DNA of 10,388 nt from Eubacteriales bacterium (GTDB lineage Bacteria > Bacillota_A > Clostridia > Lachnospirales > Lachnospiraceae). Below are positions 7,864 to 10,388 of the stretch, piece after piece. Location: the NCBI GenBank assembly GCA_030527765.1, contig JAUNAE010000090.1:1-10388 (forward strand). The letters run 5' to 3'. The notes under the pieces were generated by a model. The model ran no database searches and was not told the DNA's origin. It saw only the letters and a program-made list of their open reading frames with translations. A program made the position numbers and the translations under genes. Position 1 is the first letter of the stretch, and the number at the start of each line of letters is the position of its first letter.

Positions 7864-7929
7864 TCAAAAACAATCCCCACTTACCACGAATTGCGCTGTG
7901 ATCCGTGGCAGGCGGGGATTATTTTGACT
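7862..7929. terminator. Bidirectional terminator between convergent genes
   Basis: A long interrupted stem: AGTCAAAA (7862-7869) with TTTTGACT (7922-7929), AATCCCC (7872-7878) with GGGGATT (7914-7920), and CCACG (7884-7888) with CGTGG (7904-7908). On the + strand the GC stem is followed by ATTATTTT, on the - strand by GTTTTT, so it can stop the operon from the left and the BMC genes from the right. It starts inside the stop codon of the YqeC-MocA gene. Confidence 0.85.
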
Positions 7930-7945
7930 TTCGGTATCTTTTCCA

Positions 7946-8015
7946 GTGACTGTCCGTAACTGTTGGGGTTACTGTTTGGGTTACTGATTAGGATACTGAT
8001 TAGGTTGTTGATTTA
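7946..8015. repeat. Degenerate 12-bp tandem repeat next to the BMC gene stop
   Basis: Five adjacent 12-bp units run from 7956 to 8015 on the + strand: GTAACTGTTGGG, GTTACTGTTTGG, GTTACTGATTAG, GATACTGATTAG and GTTGTTGATTTA. A shorter degenerate copy (GTGACTGTCC) lies at 7946. The array directly abuts the double stop of the second BMC gene on the - strand. The 12-bp period keeps the codon frame, so the array may derive from, or still encode, a low-complexity tail. Confidence 0.8.
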
Positions 8016-8306
8016 TTATTTTTTCTTCTTTTTGGCAGCGTCTTCTTCTACAATACGTGTTGTCTCTTCAGAAGGATTGCTGATGACTGCAGAAGCGATG
8101 ATTTCACAAGGTGGATTCTGTTTCACGGATTCGACTGCTGCAGTAACTGCTGCCACGTCACCACTCATGAAAACAGTAGTATGACCTCCGCATTTTGTGT
8201 GCCAGGTCTGAAGATCTACGTCGGATGTCTTTGCCATCTGGTCTACAACCAGAATTGCATTGGCACTTCCAAGAACTTCTACAAGTCCAAATGCTCCATA
8301 TCTCAT
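8016..8306 (-). CDS. BMC-domain microcompartment shell protein 2
   Basis: A single BMC domain in 96 residues, the size of a hexameric (BMC-H) shell tile. From the chosen start it reads YGAFGLVEVLGSANAIL, then DQMAKTSDVDLQTWHTKCGG with the pore-facing turn KCGG, SGDVAAVTAAVESV, and ASAVISNPSEET, followed by an acidic stretch and a KKKKK tail. The ATG at 8306 has GAGAGG 8 nt upstream. An ATG at 8369 in the same frame would add 21 residues but has only AT-rich sequence before it, so the shorter form is preferred. It lies 77 nt after BMC gene 1 and is probably cotranscribed. A TAA-TAA double stop is followed at once by the 12-bp repeat. No signature enzyme is nearby, so the cargo is unknown. Confidence 0.85.
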   Translation of the reverse strand: MRYGAFGLVEVLGSANAILVVDQMAKTSDVDLQTWHTKCGGHTTVFMSGDVAAVTAAVESVKQNPPCEIIASAVISNPSEETTRIVEEDAAKKKKK

Positions 8307-8383
8307 AGGATTTTCCTCTCTGTATGTTGGCACAGGAATCAGATAAGGATCTGACCGTCCGAATGCCATTTTTTAATTATAGA

Positions 8384-8683
8384 TTATTTGTTGATGGTCA
8401 TCTGAAGTGCGACCTCTGTGTCTGCGGTCGGAGATGCAATCACGGTATGTGATACTACCTTGCCAAGAGGAGCTGCTGCTGCAAGAGCTGCTTCCATTGC
8501 TGCGGTAACATCAGAAACAGAACCTCTCATTTTGACACAGGCTCCACTCTTTAAACGGTTACGTTCCACTCCCTGAATCTGAATATCAGCTGTTTTGGAC
8601 GCAACACCCAGTGCTACAAAGCAGGCAACAAGGTTGTCCATCTCGAAGACACCTACTGCCTTTCCATGATACTGATCTGCCAT
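8384..8683 (-). CDS. BMC-domain microcompartment shell protein 1
   Basis: A 99-residue single BMC-domain protein. KAVGVFEMDNLVACFVAL (8-25) and ASKTADIQIQGVE (28-40) form the first half. RLKSGACVKMRGSVSDVTAAMEAALAAA follows, with KSGA at the expected pore loop, then VVSHTVIASPTADTE. The start has a strong AAGGAGG, 5 nt before the ATG. It precedes BMC gene 2 on the same strand. The two proteins are clearly different from each other (different pore loops, KSGA against KCGG), as expected of a mixed shell. Isolated shell-gene pairs are known as satellite loci whose enzymes sit elsewhere in the genome; that would be a testable reading here. Confidence 0.88.
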   Translation of the reverse strand: MADQYHGKAVGVFEMDNLVACFVALGVASKTADIQIQGVERNRLKSGACVKMRGSVSDVTAAMEAALAAAAPLGKVVSHTVIASPTADTEVALQMTINK

Positions 8684-8705
8684 GGTTCCTCCTTATAGTT
8701 GCTAA

Positions 8706-8711
8706 ATTATA
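8706..8711 (-). promoter_or_regulatory. Possible -10 box of the BMC genes
   Basis: A perfect TATAAT on the - strand lies 22 nt before the first BMC start codon. No convincing -35 is seen at 16-18 nt upstream, so this is weak evidence. Confidence 0.3.
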
Positions 8712-8729
8712 ATTTTTTAATATCGTCAT

Positions 8730-8990
8730 GCAGCTGCCGTTAAAGCGGATATTCGCAATCCACTTTACTGCTTATTTGCGAACACACGCACGAATCTTCT
8801 TACGAGATTCGCAATTTAACCGAATCAAGTAAGTCCCCCGCTTCAAATGCGCAGAGCATTAAGCGGTGGGTGGGGACTTGCTTGTATCAGTAGGAGTTCA
8901 AGCTCCTACTGATAAGCTGCGGAGCAGCTATTCGGTTATGAGCAAGAAGCGAAGCGGATTGCGAATATCCGTTTGACTATGCAGCTACGC
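8730..8990. repeat. Large structured intergenic element with a four-way junction
   Basis: The whole gap between the BMC and DUF1015 genes folds into one nested structure. AGCTGC (8732-8737) pairs with GCAGCT (8981-8986). A 16-bp perfect stem (8746-8761 with 8956-8971) extends imperfectly to about 8778/8939. Inside are a hairpin (8791-8797/8805-8811) and a stem TAACCGAAT (8817-8825) with ATTCGGTTA (8930-8938). That stem encloses three helices: 8826-8838/8872-8884 (further stems CGCTT/AAGCG and AATGC/GCATT inside), 8885-8896/8903-8914, and 8915-8920/8924-8929. These helices abut with no free base. Bases 8787-8819 recur at 739-771. G-T pairs in the core favour an RNA read from the + strand slightly, but the outer stem also has A-C pairs that favour the other strand. 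The function is unknown. Confidence 0.8.
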
Positions 8991-8998
8991 TATGCTTT

Positions 8999-9027
8999 AT
9001 TATACGGATTTCTATGGATTCCCACAA
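8999..9027 (-). promoter_or_regulatory. Candidate - strand promoter reading into the structured element
   Basis: On the - strand TTGTGG (9022-9027) is followed after 17 nt by a perfect TATAAT (8999-9004). The -35 matches only three of six bases. A transcript from here would start near 8992, run through the whole hairpin element and reach the BMC genes with a leader of about 300 nt. Confidence 0.35.
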
Positions 9028-9059
9028 GACTTTCTTTTGAAAAATTATCGATTGACTCA

Positions 9060-10304
9060 TCAGGAAAGTTTATGAATGAACAATCCGCTTCGCAGTTTTG
9101 GCTCAAACCAGGTGGATTTCGGAGGCATCAGGCCGCCCTCATCCGCAATCTTCATAAGATCTTCCATAGAAGTCGGATACATGACAAATGCAGCGCCGCC
9201 GGTTTTGTCAGCGATTTCCTGAAGCTCCGCCATCTTGTGACTTCCGCCTACAAACTGAATTCGCTGATTGGTTCGAGGATCATCAATTCCAAGAACCGGT
9301 CCGAGAACACGTTCCTGAAGAATAGATACATCAAGCTGTCCAACCACATCTGCATTCTCATAGAGATCAGCGTAAGCCTTCAGATGGAACCACTGGTGAT
9401 CCACATAAACGCCGATGGTGTGTTTTTCTACAGGTTTGCATGGGAAGCCCGGAAGAACCATCAGCTCGAAGCCAAATTTCAGTGCACCAACAAAGGCACG
9501 TCCGTCCATACCGTTTAAATCTTTTACAATACGGTTGTATGGTAGAATGGTCAGCTGATCATACGGGAAGACAACCGAAAGGAAGAAGTTGAATTCTTCT
9601 TCACCGGTGTAACCCGGATTCGCGCTTCTTCTTGCCAGACCGACTTTTACTGCAGAAGCAGCTCTGTGATGTCCGTCAGCAATATAAATAGAATCCATTT
9701 TTTGGAATTCTTCTGCGATAAGAGCAGTTGAAGCCGCATCATCTACCACCCAGACACGATGAATAATGTCATCTTCTGCAACGAAATCATAAACAGCCTC
9801 GTGAGAAGCTTTCCAGTCATTCATAAAGTTAAGAAGAGACTCCGGATATCTGGCAGCCAGGTAGATCGGACCTGTATTCGCATCACATACATCCACGTGA
9901 CGGATGCGATCCTGTTCCTTATCTTCACGGGTTAACTCATGTTTCTTGATAATTCCCGCCTGATAATCATCAATAGAACTGCATCCTACAATACCGGTCT
10001 GAATCTTTCCCTTGCGGGTCAGTTCGTAAAGATAGTAGGAGGGAGCAGCATCCTGAATGAGAATGCCTTCTTTTTCCATAGTATCAAGATTGCTTTTGGC
10101 CTTCTCATAGACCTTCGGGTCATAGAGATCAATCTCCGGGGCAAGATCCATTTCTGCACGGTCAACGTGGAGAAAAGAATCCGGATTCTTATCACCGATT
10201 GCCTTTGCTTCTTCCCGGTTTACAACATCATAAGGAAGAGCTGCAACTGCGGCAGCTTTTTCGCGGGACGGTCTTAGTGCTCGAAATGCACGAAATTTAG
10301 CCAT
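9060..10304 (-). CDS. DUF1015 family protein
   Basis: A 414-residue cytoplasmic-type protein of the widespread DUF1015 family, with no signal peptide or membrane segment. Visible conserved blocks: LPYDVVNREEA (23-33), NPDSFLHVDRAE (40-51), KKHELTREDKEQDRIRH (120-136), ANTGPIYLAAR (142-152), IADGHHRAASAV (208-219), PYNRIVKDL (255-263), DVSILQERVLGPVLGIDDPRT (325-345), VGGSH (352-356) and MPPKSTWFEPKLRSGLFIH (393-411). The family has no agreed biochemical role. From memory, it is often annotated as ParB/Spo0J-like and often lies near serine biosynthesis genes, neither of which is shown here. The ATG at 10304 follows AGGAG by 8 nt; a TTG 18 nt further upstream overlaps that site and is rejected. 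It has its own promoter. Confidence 0.9.
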   Translation of the reverse strand: MAKFRAFRALRPSREKAAAVAALPYDVVNREEAKAIGDKNPDSFLHVDRAEMDLAPEIDLYDPKVYEKAKSNLDTMEKEGILIQDAAPSYYLYELTRKGKIQTGIVGCSSIDDYQAGIIKKHELTREDKEQDRIRHVDVCDANTGPIYLAARYPESLLNFMNDWKASHEAVYDFVAEDDIIHRVWVVDDAASTALIAEEFQKMDSIYIADGHHRAASAVKVGLARRSANPGYTGEEEFNFFLSVVFPYDQLTILPYNRIVKDLNGMDGRAFVGALKFGFELMVLPGFPCKPVEKHTIGVYVDHQWFHLKAYADLYENADVVGQLDVSILQERVLGPVLGIDDPRTNQRIQFVGGSHKMAELQEIADKTGGAAFVMYPTSMEDLMKIADEGGLMPPKSTWFEPKLRSGLFIHKLS

Positions 10305-10349
10305 ACTAAAATCTCCTCTCAATCATATTAGCGTTTCTGTTTTACTGAC

Positions 10350-10378
10350 AGTATACCTTATTTAGGGATATCTGACAA
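10350..10378 (-). promoter_or_regulatory. Sigma-A promoter of the DUF1015 gene
   Basis: On the - strand TTGTCA (10373-10378, five of six) and TATACT (10350-10355, five of six) are separated by exactly 17 nt. The predicted start near 10343 gives a leader of about 40 nt before the ATG at 10304. The gene therefore appears to begin its own transcript. Confidence 0.7.
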
Positions 10379-10388
10379 ACAATTTGTA

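Noticed and set aside
7946..8015. CRISPR array or iteron origin
   Set aside because: The units are only 12 bp, directly adjacent without spacers and degenerate; no cas or replication gene is present.
7963..8184. Possible small membrane protein on the + strand (LLFGLLIRILIRLLIYYFFFF)
   Set aside because: The hydrophobic stretch is a translation of the 12-bp repeat and the poly-Lys codons read backwards, and it overlaps the BMC gene in antisense.
8973..9518. Open frame on the + strand opposite the end of the DUF1015 gene
   Set aside because: It starts within the repeat, runs antisense to a conserved protein, and shows no family motif.
9939..10277. Open frame on the + strand opposite the start of the DUF1015 gene
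   Set aside because: Shadow of the conserved gene, without own promoter, ribosome site or motif.

Overview
The window looks like chromosomal DNA from an anaerobic gut-type clostridium, most likely Lachnospiraceae. The grounds are a pyruvate:ferredoxin oxidoreductase with strongly biased codons, Shine-Dalgarno-led genes of moderate GC, anaerobic cofactor genes (corrinoid, selenium-dependent molybdenum hydroxylase), bacterial microcompartment shell genes, and hairpin-rich intergenic repeats. The family assignment is inference from gene content, not from a marker gene.

Left part (1-840): the last 216 codons of nifJ (PFOR), then an intergenic stretch of stacked hairpins and a strong rho-independent terminator at 798-832. 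A candidate promoter for the next operon overlaps that terminator.

Middle part (898-7863, + strand): one tightly packed run of nine genes, with overlaps or gaps of at most about 13 nt, read as one operon. It opens with a GtrB-like polyprenyl-phosphate glycosyltransferase and a GtrA-like membrane protein. Next comes the corrinoid nucleotide-loop module: cobT, cobU, cobS, a short second CobU-like gene, and a CobC-like phosphatase. It ends with two genes for maturation of selenium-dependent molybdenum hydroxylases: an EF2563/YqeB-family protein and a YqeC-MocA fusion. Together CobU, CobT, CobS and CobC would activate adenosylcobinamide (phosphate), make alpha-ribazole phosphate, join them and remove the last phosphate. 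A bidirectional terminator closes the operon at 7862-7929.

Right part (7930-10388, - strand): two small BMC-domain shell proteins with no enzyme gene beside them, and a DUF1015 protein with its own good promoter. A short degenerate 12-bp tandem repeat follows the second BMC gene. Between BMC gene 1 and the DUF1015 gene lies the most striking non-coding feature: a roughly 260-nt element (about 8730-8990). It folds on paper into a long outer stem enclosing one hairpin and a four-way junction whose four helices abut without an unpaired base. A 33-nt piece of it recurs after nifJ, which marks a modular dispersed repeat.

Main points for a second look: the four-way-junction element and its partial second copy; the CobU pair in which each protein lacks motifs the other keeps; the orphan BMC pair with a possible hidden C-terminal tail in the repeat; and the unusual joining of glycolipid, corrinoid and Se/Mo genes in one operon.
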